Notes: generated by a model from the letters alone, not told the origin. Positions 7,711 to 15,605 are shown, counted from the stretch's first letter. The stretch is 16,535 nt of DNA from SHLQ01 sp964517125 (GCA_964517125.1 CAZFBD010000086.1:1-16535), one strand, 5' to 3'. Numbers and translations are program-made.

Positions 7711-7759
7711 GATCTGTGCAGGCCCAGGTGCCCATGTGGCACCTGGCGCTGCATAGATC
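7711..7759 (-). terminator. 49-nt imperfect hairpin between fkbM-type gene and iscS (terminator or operator)
   Basis: An inverted repeat fills most of the 85-bp intergenic space. An inner perfect 9-bp stem (CCAGGTGCC, 7724-7732, with GGCACCTGG, 7738-7746) closes a five-base loop. A 2x2 internal mismatch follows, then an outer 11-bp stem (7711-7721 with 7749-7759) with one non-Watson-Crick position, which would be G-U on a plus-strand RNA and A-C on a minus-strand RNA. It lies 14 bases past the stop of the methyltransferase gene, as expected for a terminator, but no U-run follows on either strand. Because it also covers the -35 region of iscS, an operator role is the main alternative. Strand is assigned from the terminator reading. 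Confidence 0.5.
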
Positions 7760-7773
7760 GGGGTTTCGGAGGG

Positions 7774-8643
7774 TCAGCTGATGAGTGGTTCGAGTGTTTC
7801 GAGAACTCGGGCTGGGGCCGCGACGAAGGCCGAGTTTCCCTGGCTGATGAAGCGCTGTCGATTGGCCGCAGTGAGCGCTTCGAGTGGCCGATCGTCGCCG
7901 AGCTCGTCCCAACGGTCGCCGGGGATCGCAAAGAGCGAGTAGCCCAGCTCCTCGAGGCCTTCCAGCACCGAGGCACGGGTCTCGCCGTGCCGGCCGACGA
8001 AGTCTTCGGAGTGCAGCTCGAACAGAATCGTGGGCTGTGCTTCGGCCAACATGGCTCGAGCGCCGCGCAACACACGGGCCTCGAACCCCTCCACATCCAT
8101 CTTGATGAGCGACGGGGTGATCCCCATGGTCTGGTGCACGTAGTCGAGCGTGAGCAGATCGATGGTGACGTTGGGGGCTGCGTCGGCGTTGGCGTCGAGT
8201 GCAAAGCCTTCGATGTGGGCGTCGCGGCCGAACGCCACCTCGTCGGAGAGCCCGGCGTTCACCGGGAAGACTCGGGACGGGATCAGGTGCCGGTTCTGGT
8301 CCACATTGAAACGGATCTGCCGGATGAACAGCGGGTTCATCTCGAACGAATAGACCGATGCCCCGGACGACAGCCATGGCAGTGGGAACAGGGCGAAGTA
8401 TCCGATGTAGCCGCCGACGTCGAAGTACACCTTCGGGTCGAGGAGCTGCACCAGCCGAGCAAGCGTGAACGCGAAGTTCGGCTCATGCATGGTGCCGTTG
8501 TCGTGTTTGCCATCGAGCCATTGACGGGTCCGACGACGGGTGCCGTCGAAATGGACCGGGGCGTGCTCGCCGATCTGGACGGTGCACCGATCTGCCGACG
8601 TGTACGACCAGCGGAAGGTCTCGGCCGTGAGTGGTGTGGTCAC
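7774..8643 (-). CDS. FkbM-family SAM-dependent methyltransferase
   Basis: A 289-residue protein with the class I methyltransferase core of the FkbM family, whose members O-methylate sugars, polyketides or other small acceptors. The SAM-binding motif DVGGYIGYF is at 75-83, the acidic ribose-binding residue is Glu101 in SFEMNP, and the family signature VTIDLLTLD (159-167) is followed by IKMDVEGFE (180-188). The acceptor cannot be told: no glycosyltransferase or biosynthetic cluster is adjacent. The GTG at 8643 was chosen because it makes a GTGA overlap with the stop of the upstream RDD gene and has GAGG at a suitable distance; a TTG at 8661 would add six residues and a 22-bp overlap. Coupling to an RDD membrane protein suggests shared expression, perhaps an envelope substrate, but this is inference. 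Confidence 0.88.
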   Translation of the reverse strand: MTTPLTAETFRWSYTSADRCTVQIGEHAPVHFDGTRRRTRQWLDGKHDNGTMHEPNFAFTLARLVQLLDPKVYFDVGGYIGYFALFPLPWLSSGASVYSFEMNPLFIRQIRFNVDQNRHLIPSRVFPVNAGLSDEVAFGRDAHIEGFALDANADAAPNVTIDLLTLDYVHQTMGITPSLIKMDVEGFEARVLRGARAMLAEAQPTILFELHSEDFVGRHGETRASVLEGLEELGYSLFAIPGDRWDELGDDRPLEALTAANRQRFISQGNSAFVAAPARVLETLEPLIS

Positions 8644-9455
8644 GAAGATCCTCGTCTCCAACGACGGCGCCGAGGAGCAGTTTCGTCGGTCAGGGCAAGT
8701 CGGGCGAGGCCGCCCTCGCGCATCTGTCGGGCCGCCATGACGCCCACAAGGTACGTCTCAGGGTCGGGCCAGCGAGCCAGCTCATGTCCGAGCCGGTCGG
8801 CGGTGGTCTGGGCCATGCGGGTTCCGAGATCGATCCGGGCATCGCGGGACAGCTGTCCGACGCGAAGCAGGAAGGACCGGATCAGCCGTTCCTGTTCCGG
8901 CCGCAGCCGGGACACATCGAGCTCGGCAACATTCCCTTCGAAACCCATTGGCGGGGTGAACGGAACGGGTGGCACGTGGGCGAGCGACTTCGGTTCACGC
9001 ACCACGAACGTTCCGGCGGCAACATCGCCGATCCGTTGTGACCGGTCGGTGGTCATACCGCTCAGGAGGGCCGCCACGCCGAACGTGCCGAAATCGACCA
9101 GCTGGAACAGCGAACGGATCAGCGCCTCACGAAACCCGATGGGCCCAGCCTCGAGCGTGACCACCCGCAGTCCCAACACCGCCTTGCCAACGGTTCGGCC
9201 CCGCCAGAAGGTCTCGGAGATGGCCGGATAGAAGAACAGCAGGAACAGCAACAACAGAAGCAGCACGATGTTGACGCTGCTTCCCGAGGGCAGCAGTGCC
9301 TCGCTCAGGAGCAGGCCAGCGATCGTCAAAACGATGAACCCAGCGGTGTCGATGGCTCGTGATGCACCGCGGTAGCCGATGCCAGCCGCCTCGAGGTCGA
9401 GCACGACCCCCTGCGGGGTCACGATGCCGCGTCCGGCCACGACGGAAGCGGTCAC
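8640..9455 (-). CDS. RDD-family membrane protein with basic C-terminal extension
   Basis: A 271-residue integral membrane protein. The RDD domain covers about residues 25-155: SRAID (32-36) at the start of the first membrane helix (about 38-55), a second very hydrophobic helix (about 61-79), GRTVGKAVLGLRVV (86-99), a third membrane segment near 116-133, and the closing DRSQRIGDVAAGT (137-149). A soluble extension of about 115 residues follows, ending in an Arg-rich tail. RDD proteins have no single known activity; some are proposed ion or solute transporters. The GTG at 9455 puts a sensible cytoplasmic lead before the domain; no strong ribosome-binding site is seen. An ATG at 9471 is out of frame. 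It is divergent from the SpoIIM-like gene (73 bp between them), a pairing also found, as I recall, in mycobacteria (Rv3694c-Rv3695). Confidence 0.88.
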   Translation of the reverse strand: MTASVVAGRGIVTPQGVVLDLEAAGIGYRGASRAIDTAGFIVLTIAGLLLSEALLPSGSSVNIVLLLLLLFLLFFYPAISETFWRGRTVGKAVLGLRVVTLEAGPIGFREALIRSLFQLVDFGTFGVAALLSGMTTDRSQRIGDVAAGTFVVREPKSLAHVPPVPFTPPMGFEGNVAELDVSRLRPEQERLIRSFLLRVGQLSRDARIDLGTRMAQTTADRLGHELARWPDPETYLVGVMAARQMREGGLARLALTDETAPRRRRWRRGSS

Positions 9456-9506
9456 CGGCGGGCTCGCTCATCGAAGGAACAGTCGGGGCTGACCGAACGG
9501 AACGTC

Positions 9507-9521
9507 ACGGTTGACTACCGT
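9507..9521. promoter_or_regulatory. Short inverted repeat over the SpoIIM-like promoter
   Basis: ACGGT-TGACT-ACCGT is a perfect 5-bp inverted repeat with a 5-base spacer. Its right half lies within the TACCGT -10 box. It could be an operator half-site pair in the divergent RDD/SpoIIM region, but arms this short can arise by chance. Confidence 0.25.
9516..9521 (+). promoter_or_regulatory. Probable -10 box (TACCGT) for the leaderless SpoIIM-like gene
   Basis: TACCGT ends seven bases before the GTG at 9529. No ribosome-binding site is visible, so a leaderless transcript is likely. This box argues against the in-frame TTG at 9511, which would lie upstream of the promoter. Confidence 0.45.
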
Positions 9522-9528
9522 AGGCGGT

Positions 9529-10572
9529 GTGCAGAGCCTCGACAGTTACGTCCTCGAGAATTCCGACGGATGGGTGCGGCTCGAGGAATTGGTTCGCCTC
9601 GCAAGCCACAGGCGCACCAAGCTCACCAGCGAACAGCTCGACGAACTCCTGGTCGGCTACCAGCGTTCCTCGGCGCAACTGTCGTTCGTGCGCTCCACCT
9701 ACGCCGACCCGCAGCTGACCGCTCGTCTCACTCGGGTCGTGTCGGGCGCTCGGGCCGTCATTTACCAACATCAGGCGCGGACGAGCGGTGCGATTCGTTC
9801 CTTTTTTGCCAACACCTTCCCCGCTGCGGTGTGGGTTGCCCGAACCCAGATCCTGGTGTCGGCCGTCGCCATGCTGCTGCCGTGGGCCGTCGTCGCCATC
9901 TGGATCGCAAACTCTCCGGCAGCCATCGATGCCTTCGCCCCCGATGCACTCCGCGAGGCCTACATCAACGAGGACTTCGAGGCCTACTACTCCTCGGCTC
10001 CTGCCGCCGAGTTCTCCACCCAGGTCCTCACCAACAACATCCGTGTCAGCTTCATGGCATTCGTGTCCGGAATCATGTGGGCGGTTCCGACCGTGTTCCT
10101 CCTGGCGTACAACGGAGCAAACGTCGGCGTTGCCACCGGGCTCTTCCACGATGCCGGCGAAGCCTCGAAGTTCTGGGGCCTGATCCTGCCCCACGGACTG
10201 CTCGAGATCACGGCGATCATCGTGGCCGGCGGTGCCGGTATTCGGCTGGGCTGGTCCCTCATCGTCCCCGGAGATCTTCCCCGCTCCCGCGCACTCGTCG
10301 CCGAGGCGCAGCGGTCGGTTTCGATCATCATCGGCCTGGTCCTGGTCTTCACGCTCGCCGGACTGATCGAAGGGTTCGTCACCCCGTCTTCGCTGCCGAC
10401 CGAGGCACGCGTCGCCATCGGGGTTGCGGCGTTCCTCGCCTTCTGGGCCTACGTGCTGTCCTTCGGTCCGTCCGCAGCAGCCGCCGGTCACTCCGGCCAG
10501 ATCCGTCAAGTTCGTCCACCGGAGCCAGCGATGCCCGACGGCGACTCCGTCAACCCGTTCGCAAACGCATGA
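9529..10572 (+). CDS. SpoIIM-like (stage II sporulation protein M family) membrane protein
   Basis: A 347-residue membrane protein. The N-terminal 100 residues are helical and basic, and probably cytoplasmic. Membrane segments follow at about 105-127, 173-195, 217-235, 265-283 and 293-312. Family landmarks are the F-x-NNI-R-V-S-F segment (162-175), the NGANVGVATGLF loop (195-206), PHGLLEITAI (221-230) and EGFVTPSSLP (281-290). In sporulating Bacillus SpoIIM takes part in septal peptidoglycan removal during engulfment; in actinobacteria homologues occur in non-sporulating species beside MoxR and RDD genes, with no settled function. Start GTG 9529 was chosen from the promoter position. Its stop overlaps the phosphatase start by 4 bp (ATGA). 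Confidence 0.88.
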   Translation: MQSLDSYVLENSDGWVRLEELVRLASHRRTKLTSEQLDELLVGYQRSSAQLSFVRSTYADPQLTARLTRVVSGARAVIYQHQARTSGAIRSFFANTFPAAVWVARTQILVSAVAMLLPWAVVAIWIANSPAAIDAFAPDALREAYINEDFEAYYSSAPAAEFSTQVLTNNIRVSFMAFVSGIMWAVPTVFLLAYNGANVGVATGLFHDAGEASKFWGLILPHGLLEITAIIVAGGAGIRLGWSLIVPGDLPRSRALVAEAQRSVSIIIGLVLVFTLAGLIEGFVTPSSLPTEARVAIGVAAFLAFWAYVLSFGPSAAAAGHSGQIRQVRPPEPAMPDGDSVNPFANA

Positions 10573-11252
10573 CCAGTCATCCACAACCGTTCTTCAACCC
10601 ACCGGCAGGCGCATGCCAGATCGTGCTGATCCGACACGGGCAGTCTGTCCCATTCGTCGAGGGGCAGCCGTTTCCGCTGGTCGACGGTCACGGGGATCCA
10701 GCGCTGTCGCCGCGCGGTGAGATGCAGGCGGAACGTGTCGGCGATCGGCTCGCCGGTGAGCCAATCGATGCCATCTACGTCAGCTCGCTGACCCGGACGC
10801 ATCAGACGGCCGCTCCCCTCGCCTCTCGTTTGTCGATTGAGCCCGCCGTCGACGCCGACCTACGCGAAGTGTTTCTCGGCGAGTTCGAGGGAGGCCTGCT
10901 CCGACAGAAGTTCGCCGAGGGCCATCCCGCAGCCGCCGATTTTCGAGCCACAGGCGAATGGGGCGTCATCCCCGGCGCCGAAACCACGGCGCAGCTCACG
11001 CAACGCACCACCGCTGCGGTTCAGCGCATCGCCGCCAACCACGCGAATCAGATGGTTGCCGTCGTGTGCCACGGTGGTGTGATTTCCGCACTGCTCAGCC
11101 ATGCCGCCGGCGTGGGCCCTCGCGTCTTCCCCAGCGTTCGCAACGGCTCGTTGTCGCACATTGTGGTGCAGGGCTCCAACTGGATCCTGCGCTCGTTCAA
11201 CGACGCAGCCCACACCGGATCGCTGGGCGCCGACCACGACCCTGCAGACTGA
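10569..11252 (+). CDS. Histidine phosphatase family protein (phosphoglycerate mutase-like)
   Basis: A 227-residue cytoplasmic protein of histidine phosphatase branch 1. The catalytic motif IRHGQS carries Arg22 and the phospho-accepting His23. The second arginine is Arg76 in SSLTRTHQTA, the acid/base Glu100 lies in LREVFLGEFEG, and the second histidine is His168 in VCHGG. All core residues are present. Family members act on phosphosugars, phosphoserine, nucleotides or phosphoproteins, and the substrate cannot be named here. The start overlaps the SpoIIM-like stop in ATGA, so the two are co-translated. It is the gene that stands out from the otherwise conserved membrane-protein/MoxR block. It converges on the DUF58 gene with 25 bp between stops and no visible terminator. 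Confidence 0.92.
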   Translation: MTSHPQPFFNPPAGACQIVLIRHGQSVPFVEGQPFPLVDGHGDPALSPRGEMQAERVGDRLAGEPIDAIYVSSLTRTHQTAAPLASRLSIEPAVDADLREVFLGEFEGGLLRQKFAEGHPAAADFRATGEWGVIPGAETTAQLTQRTTAAVQRIAANHANQMVAVVCHGGVISALLSHAAGVGPRVFPSVRNGSLSHIVVQGSNWILRSFNDAAHTGSLGADHDPAD

Positions 11253-11277
11253 GACGTCTGGCGAACCGGGCAGCAGG

Positions 11278-12579
11278 TCAGAGTCGGCCGGTGGCCTTCA
11301 CATCCAAGTAGTGGTCCATGAGCCGCCCTGCCAGCACGTCGGGCGGGGCGTCGACCACTGACGCTCCGGTCCGTCTGAGGGCAGCGATGGTTCGATCCCG
11401 TTCAGCGAGGGCGGCCTGGGCGGCTGCGTGGCGATGTGCTGACTCGCTGTCGACCGGTGGATGCTGTGCCCAGGTACGGATCTCGGGATCCTGCACGCTT
11501 GCGATGACCACAACATGCGACCTGGTGAGAAGCGGCAATGCTGGAAGCAGGAACTCGCCAATCGCCTGCTCCGAGAGTTCAGTATGAATGATGAGCATCG
11601 TCCGCCGCGAGAACCGCAGCAGGGTCTCGGTGAAGGCACCCCGATAGTCGCTCTCGGCCAGCTCCGGCTCCAGATCGAACATGACATCGGTGACCCGGGT
11701 GAGTTGCGTCAGGCGGTTCGACGCAGGCACCGCGGCACGGACGTCCTTGTCGAACACGAGCAGGCCGGCACGGTCGCCGAGCCGGGTCGCCAGCGTGGTG
11801 ACCCCCATGATCGCGTCCATCGCATATTCGACCCGGGGTGACCCCGCGACCTGCCCGGCCATGAGACGACCGTTGTCCAGGATGTTGATCACGGTCTGAT
11901 TGCGTTCGGCTCGGTACGTCTTCACGATCGTGCGGCCGGTACGCGCAGTCGCCGACCAATCGATCTTGCGGAACTCATCGTCGACGGTGAAGTCCCGCAG
12001 CTGGTCGAACTCGGAACCGCCGCCGCGCACTCGGGCCGACCGCAGGCCGATGTCCAGGCGGCTCTGCTGAATCCGCAGCTCGGCCTCGGCTCGGCTGGGG
12101 AAGCGTGGCAGCACCCGCACCTCGGCCGGAATCCAACGCGTCCGTTGTCGGCCAGCGAAACCCAGAGGTCCGTCTGAGCGCACCACGAACTCGGCGAGCA
12201 TGAAGCGGCCGCGACGCGTGGGGTGCAGGTCGGTCTCGATCGTTGCGCTCCGGCCCGGACCCAGTCGAAGTTCGGCTCGTCGGGTGTCGGCCTGCAACGA
12301 CGGAGCGAAGGATTCGGCAAAGCTGATGGAAGCCGCTCGGGGGTTGTCGTTGCGGACGAGCCACTTCACCGTGCCCTCGCGCCCGAGCGTGATCGACGAT
12401 GGAATGGTTCTGGCCATGCCGATGCGATCGGGCGACGGCGCCAGCCACGCGTCGATCGCCGCCAGCAGTGCAACGGCGACGGCCACTCCCGCCAAGGCGA
12501 GCCACGGCCGGTCGGGCACCAGAAACACCACTGGGCACAGCAGTGCTGCGATCAGGGCGAGACGGGGCTGCAGAACCAT
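11278..12579 (-). CDS. DUF58 (vWA-like) membrane-anchored protein
   Basis: A 433-residue protein with two membrane helices near the N-terminus (about 6-22 and 26-44), a beta-rich segment (60-160) and the DUF58 signature GSEFDQLRDFTVDDEFRKID (188-207) followed by WSATAR. The strand ILDNGRLM (233-240) is the DUF58 form of the metal-site motif of von Willebrand factor A domains. DUF58 proteins are the usual partners of MoxR AAA+ ATPases, which lie directly upstream (10 bp between genes); together they are thought to act as a chaperone pair that activates or inserts cofactors into client proteins. The ATG at 12579 gives the two-helix anchor; no good ribosome-binding site is seen, so translation may depend on coupling. 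It is the last gene of the minus-strand operon. Confidence 0.93.
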   Translation of the reverse strand: MVLQPRLALIAALLCPVVFLVPDRPWLALAGVAVAVALLAAIDAWLAPSPDRIGMARTIPSSITLGREGTVKWLVRNDNPRAASISFAESFAPSLQADTRRAELRLGPGRSATIETDLHPTRRGRFMLAEFVVRSDGPLGFAGRQRTRWIPAEVRVLPRFPSRAEAELRIQQSRLDIGLRSARVRGGGSEFDQLRDFTVDDEFRKIDWSATARTGRTIVKTYRAERNQTVINILDNGRLMAGQVAGSPRVEYAMDAIMGVTTLATRLGDRAGLLVFDKDVRAAVPASNRLTQLTRVTDVMFDLEPELAESDYRGAFTETLLRFSRRTMLIIHTELSEQAIGEFLLPALPLLTRSHVVVIASVQDPEIRTWAQHPPVDSESAHRHAAAQAALAERDRTIAALRRTGASVVDAPPDVLAGRLMDHYLDVKATGRL

Positions 12580-12589
12580 GAATGCGGGG

Positions 12590-13714
12590 TCAGCGAGGAA
12601 CGGGAACAGAGTCGAGCAAGCCGTCGAGCACCATGTCGGCGCTCACACCCTCGAGCTCGGCTTCGGGCTGCACATGCAACCGGTGCCGCAGCCCGGGCTT
12701 GGCAATGGCCTTCACGTCGTCGGGCGTGACGAAGTTCCGGCCGGCCATCCAGGCCCACGCCTTGGACAGACCGAGCAAGGCGACACCGCCACGTGGCGAC
12801 ACGCCAAGGTCCACGACTGGCGAGACCCTCGTGGCACGCACGAGTTCGGTCATGTATCCGAGCATCGACGGCTCCACCTGCACGGCACGCACCTCGGCCC
12901 GGGCGGCCTCCAGGTGCGCCGGAGTCGCTACGGCTCGGACGCCGCTGTCCTGCACCGAGTGCAGGTTCAGCCCCCGGTTGTGTCGGGCCAGAACCTCTTG
13001 TTCGTGGTCTCGTTCGGGGTAGCCGACCCGCAGCTTTGCGAGGAACCGGTCCAGCTGCGCCTCGGGCAGCGGATACGTACCCTCGTACTCCACCGGATTC
13101 TGCGTGGCGATGACCATGAAGGGGTTGGGAAGAGGGTGTGGGGTTCCTGCCATGGTCACCTGACGTTCTTCCATGACCTCGAGGAGCGACGCCTGCGTCT
13201 TCGGCGGTGTGCGGTTGATCTCGTCAGCGAGCAGAAGGTTCGTGAAGACCGGGCCTTTCCGGAAATCGAAGGAGCCGGTGTGTTGGTCGTACATCAGCTG
13301 GCCGGTCACGTCCGATGGCATGAGGTCGGGGGTGAACTGGATACGGCTCATCTCCACACTGAGCGTTGCGGCGACCGTCTTCACCAACAGTGTCTTCGCC
13401 ACGCCGGGGACACCTTCGAGCAGCACATGGCCGTCGGCGAGCAGCGCTGCAAGGAAGCCGGCGAGAACGCCGTCCTGCCCCACGACGACCTTGCCCACTT
13501 CACCTCGGATCGCCTCGATCATCGGACGGGGTCCACCCGGAGCTGACCCGATCGGAGGTGCTGCGACCTGAGCAGCTGGCGCCGCTGCGGCCTGAGGAGC
13601 TGGCGCCGCAGCAGCGGCGGGCGGAGCAACGGCGTGACCCGAGGGCGGGGTCACCGGAGGCTGAGGAACTGGCGGCTGGTTGAAGCCACCGTCTTGTGGC
13701 GGAAGGTTGGTCAT
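12590..13714 (-). CDS. MoxR-family AAA+ ATPase
   Basis: A 374-residue cytoplasmic ATPase. After a disordered N-terminal stretch of about 60 residues, rich in Pro, Ala and Gln, comes the AAA core. It has Walker A GVPGVAKT (101-108), the FTPDLMPSDVTG insert (127-138), Walker B LLLADEIN (160-167), the TPPKTQASLLEVMEE helix (169-183), sensor 1 in ATQNPVEYEGTYPL (203-216, Asn206), LDRF (221-224), and sensor 2 in GVSPRGG. All catalytic elements are intact. MoxR ATPases assemble as hexamers and use ATP to remodel partner proteins, usually through a DUF58 or vWA partner such as the next gene. The Pro/Ala-rich head is longer than in most MoxR proteins and may be a tether. The ATG overlaps the DUF4350 stop (ATGA) and has AAGGA upstream. 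Confidence 0.96.
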   Translation of the reverse strand: MTNLPPQDGGFNQPPVPQPPVTPPSGHAVAPPAAAAAPAPQAAAAPAAQVAAPPIGSAPGGPRPMIEAIRGEVGKVVVGQDGVLAGFLAALLADGHVLLEGVPGVAKTLLVKTVAATLSVEMSRIQFTPDLMPSDVTGQLMYDQHTGSFDFRKGPVFTNLLLADEINRTPPKTQASLLEVMEERQVTMAGTPHPLPNPFMVIATQNPVEYEGTYPLPEAQLDRFLAKLRVGYPERDHEQEVLARHNRGLNLHSVQDSGVRAVATPAHLEAARAEVRAVQVEPSMLGYMTELVRATRVSPVVDLGVSPRGGVALLGLSKAWAWMAGRNFVTPDDVKAIAKPGLRHRLHVQPEAELEGVSADMVLDGLLDSVPVPR

Positions 13715-14952
13715 TCGGAGGTTCCTTTCGTGGCACGGACAAGGGCGGTCCGGCCATGGGCCATGGACTCGCGGGCATTGGCAAGATCGGATGCAAGGTC
13801 GACGAAACCGTCGTCATCGGCGGGCGGCGGGCCGGACAGCAACCGCTCGAGCTCCATCACCGGGATCCCCGTGGGAACGGCGAGTGCGTTGGCGAGCTCG
13901 GCGGTGGAGGCATCGGCGCCCAGACCGACGCGGCGTGCCATCGCGACCCTGAATTCGCGGCGAAGCAACTCGGCGCTCTCGGCTCGGGCGCCGTCGATTC
14001 GGCTGAACTGGCGGCCGACCGCCTCGGTGTAGACCGAACTGGGCAGTTCGATCGGCAGGGTTTCTGGCACCGGCGAGCCGAGGCGCTTGCCGCGGGCCAA
14101 CGCGTACACGAGGAACGCACCACCAAGACCAACAAGCAACGCAATCACCGTCGTTGGGACCAGATCAAAGACGCCGTCGTCGCCGGTGCCGATGGGCTCT
14201 CCGTCCTCGTTCACGGGACCGCCGCCAGCAGCACCGCCAAGGCCAGGTCCGGTGAGGAAGGTGATGGAACGCTCGGGACCCAGGTTGAGCAGCCTGGCCA
14301 TCATGGCGGCGTTGTCAGCGTCGTCGAGGCTCTGGTTGTACATGAGATCGGATGTCGCGAGCCGGACAATGGCGCCGTCGCCGCGGGAGCGAATCACCAC
14401 GAGCGCGTCCTCGGCATCGCCGAAACAGAACGTGTCTGCCGGCCCGACTTCGACCGGAGAGTGCGGGAGCGCTCGAACGGCGGTCACATTGGAAAGCCGT
14501 TCGATGTTGCACCCACCACGCGGCACCTCGGCATCCTCATCGACGAAACCGAACGCGCTCTCGGGCCCCTCGGGCACGTCCACGCCAGTGATGAGGATTC
14601 CGCCGGCGGACACCCATTGGAGAATTGGCGCATGGTTCTCGACGGTCAGGTCCTCTCCCTCGTCGGAGAAGTCGGCGAACACGTCGTGGTACAGCGGTAG
14701 GGCCAGAACGGCAATGTCGTGGTCGACGGTTGGCACAGCATCCTCGCTGGTTTCACCGCCTGATTCCTCGATCAGGAGCCGCAGCGCAAGGAGCCCCGTT
14801 CGACCGGTTCCGTTCGGATCTCCGGTGGAACCGACGCTGGCATCGTCCTGCCCCGCAAAGGCAACGAGCAGCACGAGCGATGCCAGGACTGCCGCGCCCA
14901 CCCACACGAGCGGACTTGTGCGGTTGCCCGCGGTGCCGGTGGCCGCGGTCAT
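13711..14952 (-). CDS. DUF4350-containing membrane protein
   Basis: A 413-residue protein with one N-terminal membrane helix (15-33), an extracytoplasmic domain (34-262) and a second helix (264-285), then a cytoplasmic tail of about 128 residues. The DUF4350 region starts at GRTGLLALRLLIEESGGE (50-67), which resembles the start of the domain in other actinobacterial MoxR operons. It then alternates strands and helices (AVLALPL, GGILITGVDV) like a class I glutamine-amidotransferase-type fold, without an evident catalytic triad. Two cysteines (148 and 176) could form an external disulfide. A Gly-rich, acidic linker (about 238-260) precedes the second helix. It overlaps both neighbours by 4 bp, showing tight operon coupling. 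Function is unknown; the topology suits a client or an envelope-side partner of the MoxR/DUF58 pair. Confidence 0.88.
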   Translation of the reverse strand: MTAATGTAGNRTSPLVWVGAAVLASLVLLVAFAGQDDASVGSTGDPNGTGRTGLLALRLLIEESGGETSEDAVPTVDHDIAVLALPLYHDVFADFSDEGEDLTVENHAPILQWVSAGGILITGVDVPEGPESAFGFVDEDAEVPRGGCNIERLSNVTAVRALPHSPVEVGPADTFCFGDAEDALVVIRSRGDGAIVRLATSDLMYNQSLDDADNAAMMARLLNLGPERSITFLTGPGLGGAAGGGPVNEDGEPIGTGDDGVFDLVPTTVIALLVGLGGAFLVYALARGKRLGSPVPETLPIELPSSVYTEAVGRQFSRIDGARAESAELLRREFRVAMARRVGLGADASTAELANALAVPTGIPVMELERLLSGPPPADDDGFVDLASDLANARESMAHGRTALVRATKGTSE

Positions 14953-15605
14953 TTGGCTCCCACGCGGTCCAGCGACGACAGCAGCGCCGACACCAACTTG
15001 TAGTCGTCCTCGACAATCTCGGCATCGCTGTAGAAGGCAAGGTTGAACCGACTGGCCGCCTGCGTGTACGGATCGGAGAGCTCCGGCCGGTTGCGGTCGA
15101 CGGCGCGGCCGAAGTCGCCCGCCGTAGCGCCTGGCCGCTCGACCGCCACGCCTGCGTCGATGAGTGCCACCACCGCAAGGCGGAAGCCGGTGACGACGGC
15201 GCCGCGCCAGTCCTCCGAGGCCGTGCGGGCCGCGAGGTCGGTGCGGAGCTCATTCGGATCAACGAGTTCGTCGAACACGATGCGTGCGCCCGGATCGTCG
15301 GCCTCGTCGTCCTTGGGTGTGCGTCCCTTGATCGCCCGCCAGATGGCCAGGAGGAGCACCACGATCGCCACGGCCAGGAGGATGTACGCCAGCGTCACCC
15401 CAGCACCGGAGCCGGCGCCTCCGAAGATCGTGGAGAAGATTCGGTCGAGGGCATCGCCAATCCATCCAATGACGCGGTCGACGGCACGTGCGAACCGGCC
15501 GGGTTCGCGGCTCCCGAGAAACTCGCCCCGCAACAGAATCTCGTCGGCCAGTTCGTTGGCTTCTTCGTTGCTGATCTCGCCCGTGGGGACCTGAATGGGA
15601 ATCAC
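14949..15605 (-). CDS. DUF4129-containing membrane protein
   Basis: A 218-residue protein with a single membrane helix (about 69-90), an N-terminal part with an amphipathic helix (about 38-60), and a cytoplasmic C-terminal DUF4129 domain (about 115-215). Recognisable are the helical pair around LRTDLAARTASEDWRGAVV (120-138), the VALIDAGVAVERPGATAGDF stretch, and the final FNLAFYSDAEIVEDD, where many relatives have YGG. The domain name gives no activity. The start is GTG at 15605, which overlaps the upstream stop in GTGA. DUF4129 and DUF4350 commonly travel with MoxR-DUF58 in actinobacteria. Confidence 0.87.
   Translation of the reverse strand: MIPIQVPTGEISNEEANELADEILLRGEFLGSREPGRFARAVDRVIGWIGDALDRIFSTIFGGAGSGAGVTLAYILLAVAIVVLLLAIWRAIKGRTPKDDEADDPGARIVFDELVDPNELRTDLAARTASEDWRGAVVTGFRLAVVALIDAGVAVERPGATAGDFGRAVDRNRPELSDPYTQAASRFNLAFYSDAEIVEDDYKLVSALLSSLDRVGAK

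Noticed and set aside
8644..8661. TTG at 8661 as start of the methyltransferase
   Set aside because: The GTG at 8643 makes a GTGA overlap with the upstream stop and has a GAGG at a good distance; TTG is a rarer start and adds only six unlikely residues.
7687..9231. 514-codon open frame on the plus strand
   Set aside because: It is antisense to the FkbM and RDD genes, starts inside iscS, and its translation has no recognisable domain. Long antisense frames are expected in GC-rich DNA.
9511..9528. TTG at 9511 as start of the SpoIIM-like gene
   Set aside because: It lies before the predicted -10 box, so it would not be in the transcript.
9529..10572. Evidence for sporulation
   Set aside because: SpoIIM-like proteins are widespread in non-sporulating actinobacteria, and no other sporulation gene is present.
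12200..13546. 448-codon open frame on the plus strand
   Set aside because: It is antisense to DUF58 and MoxR, both with clear signature motifs.
13569..13620. Tandem repeat as a mobile or regulatory element
   Set aside because: It encodes the Ala/Pro-rich head of MoxR in frame; the similarity of units is explained by low-complexity protein coding.
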